A DNA stretch of 64,000 bases from Holophagales bacterium UBA5066 (GCA_002414905.1 DIAY01000107.1:1-64000); one strand, 5' to 3'; positions 50,667 through 59,680 are shown, counted from the stretch's first letter. Notes: a model not told the origin generated them from the sequence alone. A program made the numbers and translations.

Positions 50667-52349
50667 TCAGCGGATCAGGGTGTTGTTGTTGACGATGAAG
50701 CGACGGGTACCGGCCGAGCGGTAGTTCCCGCGACCGTCGATGACCTCGACGAGGAGGTCGTGGTCCGTGTTCGCCAGCTTCGTGGTGTCGAGGTAGAAGC
50801 GCCACCGGGCGTTCCCCCTCTGCGGGTAGTTCGGGTACATCGCGGCCACGTCGGGGCTCAGGAGACCGTACTCGGCATAGTCCCGCCCCGTCACGGCGTC
50901 GATCTGCGCGACGCCGTCGACCAGGACCCGGACGCGAATGACGCTGTCGAGGTCGAGCGCCCAGCCGAAGACCGGGAAGATCCCACCGATGAACTCGTAG
51001 TTGGAGGGGTCGTCCACGTAGCCCAGCGGCGGCGGATCGAGATTCTGCGTCGCACACTCGATGTTGATCGGCAGCTCCTTCAGGAGCGTGACGTTGTCTT
51101 CCTTGTCGGCCGCCTTGATCTGGAGCATGTGGTTCCCCTCTTTGAACCCCATGTCCGTCAGGAGGTAGCCCACGTCGACAGCGAAGAAGAAGCCGGAATT
51201 CGCCGACTGCGGGAAGCCGGGATAGAAGATGTTGACGTCCGGCCGGTAGAAGCCGTAGCAGTCGACGAGAGCGTTGTTCAGGTTGAACTCCCGGCGACAG
51301 CCAAGCGTGTTGAAGGCGCCGCGGGTGTCCTTGAGGACGGCGCCGTCCAGCTCGAGGAACACGTGCGAGACACCGCCGCGCTCGGCGTAGATCGAGGTGT
51401 CGAGCGCCCAACCCGAGACGAACATGATGTACCGGGTGTCCCGGATCTCGCCGCCGGACGGCCCGCCGGGGAGACGCAGGCAGTTGCCGAACCACGTCGC
51501 CTGGAGGAGCGGGTGCTCGACCTCCCCGAACGGCGGGAGGTTCGGCGCGTTGTTGAAGACCTGGAAGCGGCGGGTGGCGAGAAGGCCCTGCTGCCCCTGG
51601 TCGTCCGTGGCCTTGACGGTGAGCGAGTGGACGCCGTTCGTCAGGCGCGTCGAATCGAGGAAGATCATGAAACCGGAGTCGGTGGCCCCCGGGACGTTCG
51701 GGTAGTAGGCCGCGACATCGGGGCGGTTCACTCCCAGGACGGCTTCGCGCTCGAGCCGCCCGTCGACGAAGACGTCGACGTGCTCCACGCGCCGGTCGTC
51801 CAGCGCCCAGCCGGCAACCGCGAGGACCCCGTTAGCGTGGACGGAGGAATCCGGGATCGGGACGTCGAGGACGCCGAAGGGCGGCTGGTTCCTCGCGTTG
51901 TCGATCCGGATCGTACGTGCGGCGAGGAAGTAGCAGCAGCCGGTCACGTCCGTGATCCGGACGTAGAGCCTGTGCGTGCCGTTCGAGTAGTTCGCCGCCC
52001 GGAACGACATCTCGAAGCCGGGAGCCCCGCCGGGCGTCCCCGCATACTGCGGGAAGGCCTGCATGACGTCCGGGCGCGGCAGGTTGATGTTCGCCCCACC
52101 CGCCGGCGTCACCCGGTTCGCCTCGTCCGTTCCATCGACGTAGAGGTCGATGTTCGAGATGAGGTTTCCGTTCAACGCGAACCCGGCCACGCGAACGTAG
52201 CCCGAGACGAGCGCCCCTTCCGCCGGGGACTCGATCGTCCCCATCGTCTGTCCGGGACACCCCTCGGTCGGGCAGTCCGCGAACGCGGGCGTGCCTACCG
52301 TCAGGAGGACCGCCGCCATCACCGGAAGGACCAGAGCTTTGAGCTTCAT
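50667..52349 (-). CDS. Secreted protein with four Ig-like 'GWALD' repeats
   Basis: A 560-residue protein from ATG 52349 (GGAAG before it). Signal peptide 1-24. Four repeats of about 110-160 residues follow: 36-152, 156-268, 272-432, 440-556. Each has G-(F/W)-A-L-(N/D) (56, 180, 313, 462), then a strand with V-D-G or D-G, then (R/S)-P-D-V (about 92, 209, 369, 498) and Y-P near it, ending in a strand. This looks like tandem Ig-like domains of a surface or matrix protein. Repeat 3 is longer and has extra cysteines. No catalytic residue is seen. The promoter is the only perfect-spacing sigma-70-type site in the window. Confidence 0.85.
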   Translation of the reverse strand: MKLKALVLPVMAAVLLTVGTPAFADCPTEGCPGQTMGTIESPAEGALVSGYVRVAGFALNGNLISNIDLYVDGTDEANRVTPAGGANINLPRPDVMQAFPQYAGTPGGAPGFEMSFRAANYSNGTHRLYVRITDVTGCCYFLAARTIRIDNARNQPPFGVLDVPIPDSSVHANGVLAVAGWALDDRRVEHVDVFVDGRLEREAVLGVNRPDVAAYYPNVPGATDSGFMIFLDSTRLTNGVHSLTVKATDDQGQQGLLATRRFQVFNNAPNLPPFGEVEHPLLQATWFGNCLRLPGGPSGGEIRDTRYIMFVSGWALDTSIYAERGGVSHVFLELDGAVLKDTRGAFNTLGCRREFNLNNALVDCYGFYRPDVNIFYPGFPQSANSGFFFAVDVGYLLTDMGFKEGNHMLQIKAADKEDNVTLLKELPINIECATQNLDPPPLGYVDDPSNYEFIGGIFPVFGWALDLDSVIRVRVLVDGVAQIDAVTGRDYAEYGLLSPDVAAMYPNYPQRGNARWRFYLDTTKLANTDHDLLVEVIDGRGNYRSAGTRRFIVNNNTLIR

Positions 52350-52449
52350 CAGTCTTCCTCCCCAGGCCCGCGAGGTCTCAGGTCCACGGTTTCCGGCCAT
52401 CTCGCGGAACAGACCGGGAACTTCGAGACCGTGCGTTCGTTTGCGGAGA

Positions 52450-52478
52450 TTCTAGGAGCGGCCCAAAGCGCTGTCAAT
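52450..52478 (-). promoter_or_regulatory. Consensus sigma-70 promoter of the Ig-repeat gene
   Basis: TTGACA (52478-52473), a 17-base spacer, then TAGAAT (52455-52450). The leader is about 95 bases. The -10 contains the stop codon of the upstream HDAC-like gene. This is the strongest predicted promoter in the window and suggests high expression. Confidence 0.85.
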
Positions 52479-53450
52479 GCGAGGGTTCTCGGCCCCTCCG
52501 AGAGCCCGGGCGTGGGCAAGCGCACCTTCGGCCGTTCCGGCCGGGTCATAGCCCCCCTCGAGGACCGAGACGAGACGGCCGCAGGCGAAGGCTTCCGCCG
52601 CCGCCAGGAGGGCTCGGGTCATTCGCGCGAACCCCTCCCCGGAGAGCCGCATCCCTCCGAGCGGATCGACTCGGTGGGCGTCGAAACCGGCGCTCACGAG
52701 GACGAGATCGGGGTGGAACCGGCCCAGGAGGCGGTCCAGACCAGCCTCGAACGCACCCGCATACACATCGTCGTCGGCGCCTGCGCCGAGCGGGACGTTC
52801 ACCGTCAGGCCGAGCCCCGGCCCGGACCCCGTCTCACCCGCGCCTCCGGTCCCCGGATAGAAGGGGAAACGGTGAACGGAGAGGTACGCGACGCTTCCGT
52901 CCTCCCAGAACGTCTCCTGCGTCCCATTGCCGTGGTGGACGTCGAAGTCGGCCACCAGGACGCGCCCGGCACCGTACCGCTGCTGGGCGTCCCGGGCGGC
53001 GACGGCGACGGCGTTGAAGAAGCAGAAGCCCATCGCCGCGGCGGCCCGGGCATGGTGTCCCGGCGGCCGGGTCACGACGAAGGCTCGCCGCGCGACACCC
53101 TCCATCACGTCGTCGACCGCCGCGAGCAGGAGCCCGACGGTCCGCTGGGCGACGTCGAACGTCGAGCGCGACATCGGGTTGTCGGGAGAGTCGAAGAGCG
53201 TGAAGGGCTGACCGGCCTCTTCCGGCCCGAGGGAGGCGGCCTCGCGGACCCTTTCGACGTAGGCGGGATCGTGAACGAGCGAGAGCGCGTCCCGCGTCCG
53301 TTCAGGGGACGGAGTCCGATGCATCTCGAATCCCCCGGCCTCGAGCGCCTCGACGACCGCGGCGATCCGCCGCGGCCCCTCGGGATGGAACGCACCGGTT
53401 CCGTGGCAGAGGACGTGCGGGTCGTGGTAGAGGCGCAGCGGGTCCGTCAC
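52452..53450 (-). CDS. Histone deacetylase/AcuC family zinc hydrolase
   Basis: A 332-residue deacetylase starting at GTG 53450. The double His of the charge relay is in RPPGHHA, the zinc ligands are in DFDVHHGNGT (Asp and His) and Asp in SAGFDAH, and the Gly-rich LEGGYD loop completes the site. Bacterial members remove acetyl groups from polyamines, acetoin-related proteins or lysines; the substrate here is unknown. TATAAA ends 8 bases before the GTG. Confidence 0.93.
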   Translation of the reverse strand: MTDPLRLYHDPHVLCHGTGAFHPEGPRRIAAVVEALEAGGFEMHRTPSPERTRDALSLVHDPAYVERVREAASLGPEEAGQPFTLFDSPDNPMSRSTFDVAQRTVGLLLAAVDDVMEGVARRAFVVTRPPGHHARAAAAMGFCFFNAVAVAARDAQQRYGAGRVLVADFDVHHGNGTQETFWEDGSVAYLSVHRFPFYPGTGGAGETGSGPGLGLTVNVPLGAGADDDVYAGAFEAGLDRLLGRFHPDLVLVSAGFDAHRVDPLGGMRLSGEGFARMTRALLAAAEAFACGRLVSVLEGGYDPAGTAEGALAHARALGGAENPRIDSALGRS

Positions 53451-53458
53451 CGGGCGTC

Positions 53459-53464
53459 TTTATA
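53459..53464 (-). promoter_or_regulatory. -10 element of the HDAC-like gene, leaderless spacing
   Basis: TATAAA on the minus strand, 8 bases before the GTG at 53450. No -35 match. Confidence 0.5.
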
Positions 53465-53503
53465 CGACAGGGACCGGCGAGACCGGTGCATTACCATTCC
53501 CGG

Positions 53504-54565
53504 GTGAGGAAGACCACCGCGAACGGGCTCCGGATCGCCATTTCCCTGGGACTGGCCGCCCTTTTCCTCTGGCTCTTCTTCCGCAACGTCAACCTCGGAG
53601 AGCTGGCCAGAACGCTCTCGGCTGCCCATCGGGGCTGGCTCGGACTCGCGCTGGGGATCACCCTCTTCAATTTCCCTTTCCGCTCGTGGCGGTGGACGCG
53701 GCTTCTTCACCACGTGCAGCACGTCCCCCAGATGGAGGCCTTCTCGGCGACCTGCATCGGGTTTGCGGCGTCTGTGCTCCTTCCCGCCCGGGCCGGAGAG
53801 ATCGTCCGTCCCGCCGTCCTCTCCCGGCGCACCGGCCTCCCTTTTGCGCCCGCCCTCGCCTCGATCGCCGTGGAGCGTCTCATCGACCTCGTCGCGGTCG
53901 TCCTTTTCTTCGTCGTCTACGCCGTCGGCGGCTGGGCCCCGGCGAACCTCTCCGCAGAAGCCCATGATCGACTCGAGCTCCTCCGGCGTTCTGCCTTCCT
54001 CGTCGGAGCAGCGACGCTCCTCGTCTTCGCCGGCCTCGGCCTCCTCGCGGCCCGGCCGCACCTGGCAGACCGCGTTCTCGGCCCTCTCGAGCGCCGCCTG
54101 CCGGCCCGGATAGCCTCGAGGGCCGTCTCCCTCGTCCGTTCCTTCCTCGGCGGGCTCGCCTCGATCCGGACGGGCGCGGACGTGGCCGTGATGAGCGTCT
54201 CCACGATCGTCATGTGGCTTCTGAACGTCCTCCAGTTCTACGCCGTGGCGAGAGCGTTCGAGGTGGTCCTGCCGTTCCAGGCGTTCTTCTTCGTCCTCAC
54301 GTGGGCCATCCTCGGCCTCGCCGTCCCCACCCCGGGCGGTGTGGGCGGGTATCACGCAGCGGTCGCCTACTCGCTCACCGGCTTCTACGGCGTTGCCGCT
54401 GCACCCGCGGCCGCGACGGCGCTGGCAACCCACGCCATCGCGTTCGTTCCGGTCACTCTCGCCGGTGTGGCGTTCCTCGCCGGCAGCGGCCTGACTCTCC
54501 GGCGCCTCGCCGCCGACGGGCCCTCCGCCGAGCCGGGCGTTGGCGGGAGTAGTCTCTCGCCGTGA
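53504..54565 (+). CDS. UPF0104 (YbhN/MprF-type) integral membrane protein
   Basis: A 353-residue protein with about eight transmembrane helices from residue 10 on (SLGLAALFLWLFF...). Conserved family parts are ARAGEIVRPAVLSRRTGLPFAPALASIAVERLIDL and TPGGVGGYHAA. UPF0104 is the flippase-like half of MprF; stand-alone members are thought to translocate lipids or glycolipids, but the substrate is unknown. GTG at 53504 was chosen (TACCAT lies 6 bases before); ATG 53486 is in frame too. Its last codons overlap the nrdR start as GTGA. Confidence 0.85.
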   Translation: MRKTTANGLRIAISLGLAALFLWLFFRNVNLGELARTLSAAHRGWLGLALGITLFNFPFRSWRWTRLLHHVQHVPQMEAFSATCIGFAASVLLPARAGEIVRPAVLSRRTGLPFAPALASIAVERLIDLVAVVLFFVVYAVGGWAPANLSAEAHDRLELLRRSAFLVGAATLLVFAGLGLLAARPHLADRVLGPLERRLPARIASRAVSLVRSFLGGLASIRTGADVAVMSVSTIVMWLLNVLQFYAVARAFEVVLPFQAFFFVLTWAILGLAVPTPGGVGGYHAAVAYSLTGFYGVAAAPAAATALATHAIAFVPVTLAGVAFLAGSGLTLRRLAADGPSAEPGVGGSSLSP

Positions 54566-55041
54566 AGTGCCCCTTCTGTGACGGCGTCGCCGACAAGGTG
54601 GTCGATTCCCGCGAAAGTCGGGAGGGGGAGGTCATCCGCCGGCGCCGCGAATGCCTCGCCTGCCAGAGGCGCTTCACGTCCTACGAACGGGTCGAGGAGG
54701 CGCCTCTCGTCGTCGTCAAAAGCGACGGAAGACGCGAGGAGTTCGACCGCGGAAAGGTCCTTCGAGGCCTCCGCCGGGCCTGCGAGAAGCGGCCGGTGGA
54801 GCCGGCCCGCCTCGAAGCGCTGTGCGACGAGGTGGAGGGACTCTTCCCGACCCGCGAGCCGCGCGAGCTGAAGACCGGCGAGATCGGGGCTCACCTGATG
54901 GACCGGCTGAGAGAGATCGACCAGGTCGCCTTCGTGAGGTTCGCGTCCGTCTACAGACGCTTCGAGGACGCGGGCGATTTCGTGGAGGAGGTCGAGACCC
55001 TTCTTTCGGACGCGAAGGACACCCCACGGAGAAGCCGATGA
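54562..55041 (+). CDS. nrdR: Ribonucleotide reductase repressor NrdR
   Basis: A 159-residue protein of usual length. Zinc ribbon with Cys3, Cys6, Cys31 and Cys34 (MKCPFCDG, ECLACQRRF), then an ATP-cone domain (about 47-137). NrdR binds NrdR boxes and represses nrd genes when dATP is high. No nrd gene is in this window. The start is GTG overlapping the stop of the flippase-like gene; the stop overlaps hsp20 by ATGA. Confidence 0.96.
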   Translation: MKCPFCDGVADKVVDSRESREGEVIRRRRECLACQRRFTSYERVEEAPLVVVKSDGRREEFDRGKVLRGLRRACEKRPVEPARLEALCDEVEGLFPTREPRELKTGEIGAHLMDRLREIDQVAFVRFASVYRRFEDAGDFVEEVETLLSDAKDTPRRSR

Positions 55042-55451
55042 CGAAAGGACGCCCCCCCGCACGCTGGGTGTTCAGCCCTGGTGCTGGCGACCCGGGGACT
55101 CCCCCGCCGCACCTTCCGCCCGTCGACGTCGTCGAGCACGAGCACGGCTGGCGCCTCGTCTTCGAGATCCCGGGAACCGACCCCGACACGGTCCGGGTCG
55201 ACGTCTCCGGGAGAGTCGTCGCCGTCCGCGGCGAGAGGCGCCCGACCGAACGCACACACGGCACCTTCCTCTGCGTCGAGAGGGCTGCCGGAACCTTCGA
55301 GCGCCTCGTGGAGCTGCCGGACGAGCTCGATCCCGACGGCGCCGCCGCCTCGTATGCCGACGGCCTCCTGACGCTCGAGATCCCGCGCCGCCCGGCGATC
55401 CGCCGCCGGACGATCCCGATCCGGCCGGCCCGGAGCGGGGAGAAGAGGTGA
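55038..55451 (+). CDS. Small heat shock protein, Hsp20 family
   Basis: A 137-residue protein. The alpha-crystallin domain spans about 30-125: VDVVEHEHGWRLVFEIPGTDPDTVRVDVSGRVVAVRGER is split over several strands, then F-E-R-L-V-E-L-P-D-E-L and A-S-Y-A-D-G-L-L-T-L-E-I-P, the family end motif. It binds unfolding proteins without ATP. It overlaps nrdR by ATGA and lon by GTGA, a heat shock pair (hsp20-lon). Confidence 0.92.
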   Translation: MTKGRPPARWVFSPGAGDPGTPPPHLPPVDVVEHEHGWRLVFEIPGTDPDTVRVDVSGRVVAVRGERRPTERTHGTFLCVERAAGTFERLVELPDELDPDGAAASYADGLLTLEIPRRPAIRRRTIPIRPARSGEKR

Positions 55452-57865
55452 TCGGGATGGCCGACGAGATCACGATCGGCGACGCCGTCCAGATTCCCGA
55501 CCTCCTCCCGGTCCTCCCGCTGAAGGACGTCGTCCTCTTTCCCTACGTCATCGTCCCGCTCTCCGTCTCGCGGGAGAAGTCCATCGCCGCCGTCGACGCG
55601 GCTCTCGCCGAACAGCGGATTCTTCTGCTCCTCGCTCAGAAGGATCCCTCCGTGGAGGAACCGGGTCCGGCGGACCTCTACGAGACGGGGACGGCGGCCG
55701 CGGTGATGCGAATGCTCAAGCTCCCCGACGGCCGGATCCGCCTCCTCGTCCAGGGCCTCTCGAGGGTCCGGGTCGACGGGTACGTCCAGGAAAGCCCGTC
55801 GCTGCGCGCCAAGGCCGTGAGGATTGCCGAGCCCGATGTCACGCACGCCGCATCGGAGGAGGTCGAAGCGCTCCTGCGCGCGGTGAAGGAGGGGCTCGAA
55901 AAGGCGATCGGCCTGGGCAAGACGATCTCGCCGGAGGTCATGCTCGTCGCCGCGGGTCTCGACGACCCCGCCCGCCTCGCCGATCTCGCCGCATCGAACC
56001 TCGACCTGAAGCTCGACGAGGCGCAGAAGATCCTCGAGATCCTTCCGGGAGTCGACCGGCTGAAGGCGGTCCTCGAGATCCTGCGGCGTGAGCTCCGTGT
56101 CCTGACCGTCCAGCAGGAGATCTCGGGGGTGGCGCGGGGAGAGATCGACAAGAGCCAGCGCGAATACTTCCTGCGGCAGCAGCTCAAGGCGATCCAGCAG
56201 GAGCTCGGCGTCACCGACGACGTCGCCGAGGAGGTCGAGCAGTACCGCAAGAAGCTCGAAGGCAAGTCCCTCCCTCCCGAGGCCCGGGAGGAGGTCGACA
56301 AGCAGCTGAAACGGCTCGAACGGAGCAATCCGGAGTCGGCCGAGACGGCGATGATCCGGACCTTCCTCGACTGGATCACGGGCCTTCCCTGGGGTGTCTT
56401 CTCGCAGGACAACCTCGAGCTTGCCCGCGCGCGGACGATTCTGGACGAGGACCACTACGGCCTCGAGAAGCCCAAGGAACGGATCCTCGAGTTCCTCGCC
56501 GTCCGCAAGCTCGCGCCCGACAGCAAGGGGCCGATCCTCTGTTTCGTGGGGCCTCCCGGCGTCGGAAAGACCTCCCTCGGCAAGTCGATCGCCCGTTCCC
56601 TGGACCGGAAGTTCATCCAGATGTCGCTCGGCGGCGTGAGGGACGAAGCCGAGATCCGCGGGCACCGGCGGACGTACGTCGGAGCGCTCCCCGGCCGGAT
56701 CGTCCAGGGGATCAACCAGGCCGCGACCTCGAACCCTGTCTTCATTCTCGACGAGGTCGACAAGATCGGAGCGGACTTCCGCGGCGACCCGTCGTCGGCT
56801 CTCCTCGAGGTCCTCGACCCGGAGCAGAACCGGACATTCCGCGACCACTACCTCGGGGTTCCCTACGATCTCTCGAAGGTCCTCTTCATCACGACGGCGA
56901 ACATCCTCGACACGATCCAGCCCGCGTTCCTCGACCGGATGGAGGTCATCCGGCTCTCGGGGTACACGCTCGAAGAGAAGCTCGCAATCGCCAGGCGCCA
57001 CCTCGTCCCGAAACAGCTGAAGGAGAATGGCCTCACGCCGAAGGGGCTCGTGTTTTCCGAGGACGCCCTCCGGACCGTGATCGAGGAATACACCCGGGAG
57101 GCGGGCCTCCGGAACCTGGAGCGAGAGATCGGGAGCTGCTGCCGGAAGGTGGCCGTGAGAATCGCGTCGGGCGACGCCCGGGCGGTGAAGATGACGCCGG
57201 CCCTCGTGCGCGAGCTCCTCGGGGTCCCGAAGTTTCGCAGCGACGAGGCCCTCTCCCGCAACGAGGTCGGCGCGGCGACCGGCCTCGCCTGGACCGCGGT
57301 CGGCGGCGACGTCCTGATCGTCGAGGCCCGCGCCCTGAAGGGAAAGGGTCGCCTGCAGCTCACCGGCCAGCTCGGCGACGTCATGAAGGAGTCGGCGCAG
57401 GCGGCGCTCACGCTCCTTCGGTCCCGGGCGAAGGAGCTGGGCCTTTCCGCCGGTTTCTTCGAGACTCATGACGTTCACGTCCACGTCCCCGAGGGAGCAA
57501 TCCCGAAGGACGGCCCATCCGCCGGCGTCACGATGCTCACGGCGATGGTCTCCGCCTTCACCGGATTGCCGGTCCGGCACGACGTCGCGATGACCGGCGA
57601 GATCACGCTCCGGGGGGAGGTCCTCCCGATCGGCGGTCTGAAGGAGAAGGCGCTCGCCGCCCGCCGCGCCGGCATCTCGACGATCATCCTGCCCTCCCGT
57701 AACGAGCGGGACCTCGCCGACATCCCCGAAGACCTTCGACGCAACCTGCGATTCGTCTTCGTCGATCGCGCCGAACAGGTCCTCGAGACGGCCCTCGTGA
57801 AGCGCCGGAAGGCTCGGAGCACCGTACCTGGCCCGAGGACCGGCGCGCGGAGGAAACCGGCATGA
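55448..57865 (+). CDS. lon: ATP-dependent protease Lon
   Basis: An 805-residue Lon of LonA type. N-terminal substrate domain 18-215, coiled region to 300, AAA+ module with Walker A 368-375 (GPPGVGKT) and FILDEVDKIG at 432-441, then the protease domain with catalytic Ser691 and Lys734. It degrades misfolded and regulatory proteins. The start is GTG 55448, overlapping hsp20; ATG 55457 is an alternative. It overlaps thiL by ATGA. Confidence 0.97.
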   Translation: MIGMADEITIGDAVQIPDLLPVLPLKDVVLFPYVIVPLSVSREKSIAAVDAALAEQRILLLLAQKDPSVEEPGPADLYETGTAAAVMRMLKLPDGRIRLLVQGLSRVRVDGYVQESPSLRAKAVRIAEPDVTHAASEEVEALLRAVKEGLEKAIGLGKTISPEVMLVAAGLDDPARLADLAASNLDLKLDEAQKILEILPGVDRLKAVLEILRRELRVLTVQQEISGVARGEIDKSQREYFLRQQLKAIQQELGVTDDVAEEVEQYRKKLEGKSLPPEAREEVDKQLKRLERSNPESAETAMIRTFLDWITGLPWGVFSQDNLELARARTILDEDHYGLEKPKERILEFLAVRKLAPDSKGPILCFVGPPGVGKTSLGKSIARSLDRKFIQMSLGGVRDEAEIRGHRRTYVGALPGRIVQGINQAATSNPVFILDEVDKIGADFRGDPSSALLEVLDPEQNRTFRDHYLGVPYDLSKVLFITTANILDTIQPAFLDRMEVIRLSGYTLEEKLAIARRHLVPKQLKENGLTPKGLVFSEDALRTVIEEYTREAGLRNLEREIGSCCRKVAVRIASGDARAVKMTPALVRELLGVPKFRSDEALSRNEVGAATGLAWTAVGGDVLIVEARALKGKGRLQLTGQLGDVMKESAQAALTLLRSRAKELGLSAGFFETHDVHVHVPEGAIPKDGPSAGVTMLTAMVSAFTGLPVRHDVAMTGEITLRGEVLPIGGLKEKALAARRAGISTIILPSRNERDLADIPEDLRRNLRFVFVDRAEQVLETALVKRRKARSTVPGPRTGARRKPA

Positions 57866-58899
57866 AGGCTCTCCCGTCCGAGAACGATCTCCTCCGGCGC
57901 TTCGAGAGTCTCTTCGCCACGCGCCGGCGGGACGTGAAAGTGGGTGTCGGAGACGACGCCGCCGTCCTCGCCGCCCCCGCTCTGCTCGCCGTCTGCACGG
58001 ACGCCCTCGTCGAGGGGGAGGACTTCACCTCCGGCACCGACCCGTACCTCGTCGGCCGAAAGGCGCTGAACGTCAACCTGTCCGATCTCGCCGCGATGGG
58101 AGCGGCGCCTCTGCACGCGCTCCTGACGCTCGGCCTCCCGCGCCAGACCCCGGTGGCGTGGCTCGACGGATTCCTCGACGGATTTCGCGCCGCCGCCCGT
58201 GAGCAGGCCGTCGTGATCGTCGGCGGGGACCTCTCGGCCTCCATCGAGCGGTTCGCCTCGGTCACCGCGCTCGGACGCGTCCCCGCGTCGGGGCCCCTGC
58301 GGCGAGGCGGCGGGAATCCGGGCGACGAGCTCTGGGTCTCGGGCACCCTGGGCGCCGCCGCCGCGGGACTCTCTCTGGTGCTTCGCGGATATCGCCGTGA
58401 TCGCGAGGGAAAGGTGACCGCTCCGCACGGCCGCCGGGTCTCGCCGGTTCGGCGCGACGAGATCGCGCGCCTCCTCCGGCACCTCCTCGACCCACGGCCG
58501 ATGATCGACCTGGGACGGATGCTCGCCGAGGGAGAGATCGCGTCGGCGGCCATCGACCTCTCCGACGGCTTCGCCCGCGACCTCCACCGTCTTTGCCGTG
58601 CGTCGGGGACCGGGGCCTGCGTCGAACGGGAGGCGCTACCGGTCGACTCCGGGCTCGCGACGATGCCCGGCCTGCCCTCCGATCCGTACGACCTCGCCCT
58701 GTTCGGCGGCGAAGACTACGGCCTCCTCTTCGCGGTCCCGCCCCAGCGACTCCGCGCGATGGGAAAGGTCGCGGCCCGCTTCGCGGTCCGCCGGATCGGC
58801 CGTCTGGACGCTACGTCGAAGATCGTTCTCGCCGAGGGGGGCCGCCTGTCCCCGCTGCCGGACCGGGGCTTCGACCACTTCGCCAGGGACGCCAGGTGA
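57862..58899 (+). CDS. thiL: Thiamine-monophosphate kinase
   Basis: A 345-residue enzyme of the ThiL/PurM/HypE superfamily. VGVGDDAAVL (about 27-36) and VCTDALVEGEDF bind Mg-ATP, LNVNLSDLAAMGAAPLHAL is the dimer and phosphate region, and GGEDYGLLF is the C-terminal signature. It makes thiamine diphosphate from the monophosphate. Length matches the family. Confidence 0.95.
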   Translation: MKALPSENDLLRRFESLFATRRRDVKVGVGDDAAVLAAPALLAVCTDALVEGEDFTSGTDPYLVGRKALNVNLSDLAAMGAAPLHALLTLGLPRQTPVAWLDGFLDGFRAAAREQAVVIVGGDLSASIERFASVTALGRVPASGPLRRGGGNPGDELWVSGTLGAAAAGLSLVLRGYRRDREGKVTAPHGRRVSPVRRDEIARLLRHLLDPRPMIDLGRMLAEGEIASAAIDLSDGFARDLHRLCRASGTGACVEREALPVDSGLATMPGLPSDPYDLALFGGEDYGLLFAVPPQRLRAMGKVAARFAVRRIGRLDATSKIVLAEGGRLSPLPDRGFDHFARDAR

Positions 58900-59477
58900 T
58901 CCTTCAGGGCCCTGGGCCCCAGGAGCGCGAGGATCGTCCTGGCACCCCCCGGGAGACGAGACCACCGAACCTGCCTCTCCCGTCCGGGAGCGGCGGGTTC
59001 GGGAAGTTCAAGGCCCGGTTCCTGGAGATGCTCGGTCGGCACGACGAGCCGGAGAAGGTCGCCGCATCCTTCGCAATCGGTGTCGCGATCGCCTTCACGC
59101 CTCTCCTGGGCTTCCACTGGATCATTGCCGTCCTCCTCGCGGTCGTCCTGAAGCTCAACAAGCTCGACGTCTTCCTCGGAACGCTCGTCGTCAACCCCCT
59201 GACCCTGGGTCCCGTCAGCGCGGTGGCCCTGCCTCTGGGCCGCCTCGTGGTACGGGCGCGACAGGAGGCGGTGTCGCACATGCCGTGGGCCGACCTGCTA
59301 CGACCCGCTGCGTGGGCACAGGCCGCGCCCGCGATGAGAACGATCGGGCTCCAGTGGGCCATCGGGATGTTCGCCCTCTCGATCTTCTTCGGGGCGCTGA
59401 CCTACCTCACTCTCGTCCGGGTCCTCCGAAAGCGGCGCGCGCGCGCCGCGCTGATCCCGCCCGATTTCGCGGACTGA
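58896..59477 (+). CDS. DUF2062 membrane protein
   Basis: A 193-residue protein from GTG 58896, overlapping the thiL stop as GTGA. Three hydrophobic segments (about 60-82, 88-120 and 155-178) carry the DUF2062 pattern: A-x-x-F-A-I-G-V-x-I-A-F-T-P-L-L-G, then N-P-L-T-L-G-P. Function is unknown. It is the last gene of the six-gene overlapping chain that starts at the UPF0104 gene. Confidence 0.85.
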   Translation: MILQGPGPQEREDRPGTPRETRPPNLPLPSGSGGFGKFKARFLEMLGRHDEPEKVAASFAIGVAIAFTPLLGFHWIIAVLLAVVLKLNKLDVFLGTLVVNPLTLGPVSAVALPLGRLVVRARQEAVSHMPWADLLRPAAWAQAAPAMRTIGLQWAIGMFALSIFFGALTYLTLVRVLRKRRARAALIPPDFAD

Positions 59478-59680
59478 CCTCGGCGCAGAGGCGCCGGGCG
59501 AAACGACCACCGCCTCGAATCGCCGTCTCGCCCCGGGCGGCGCGCCGTGCTGGTCCGGGGTGTACGCTCTACCTCGTCAAAAGGTCGAATCATCGGACGA
59601 CAGGGGTGACTCCTCACGGGGTGGCCTCGTTTCCGGCACTTTAGGCAGGCGGAAAAGTTCCGATAGAGAGGGGGCGTGAA
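59478..59680. other. Intergenic region before the 181-residue orphan gene
   Basis: A 203-base gap. It holds a ribosome binding site (GAGAGGGGG, 59664-59672) for the next gene. No clear terminator or promoter hexamer pair is seen. Confidence 0.4.

Noticed and set aside
54716..57580. A 954-residue minus-strand frame over lon, hsp20 and nrdR.
   Set aside because: It crosses three well-supported genes in antisense and has low-complexity, charge-rich translation.
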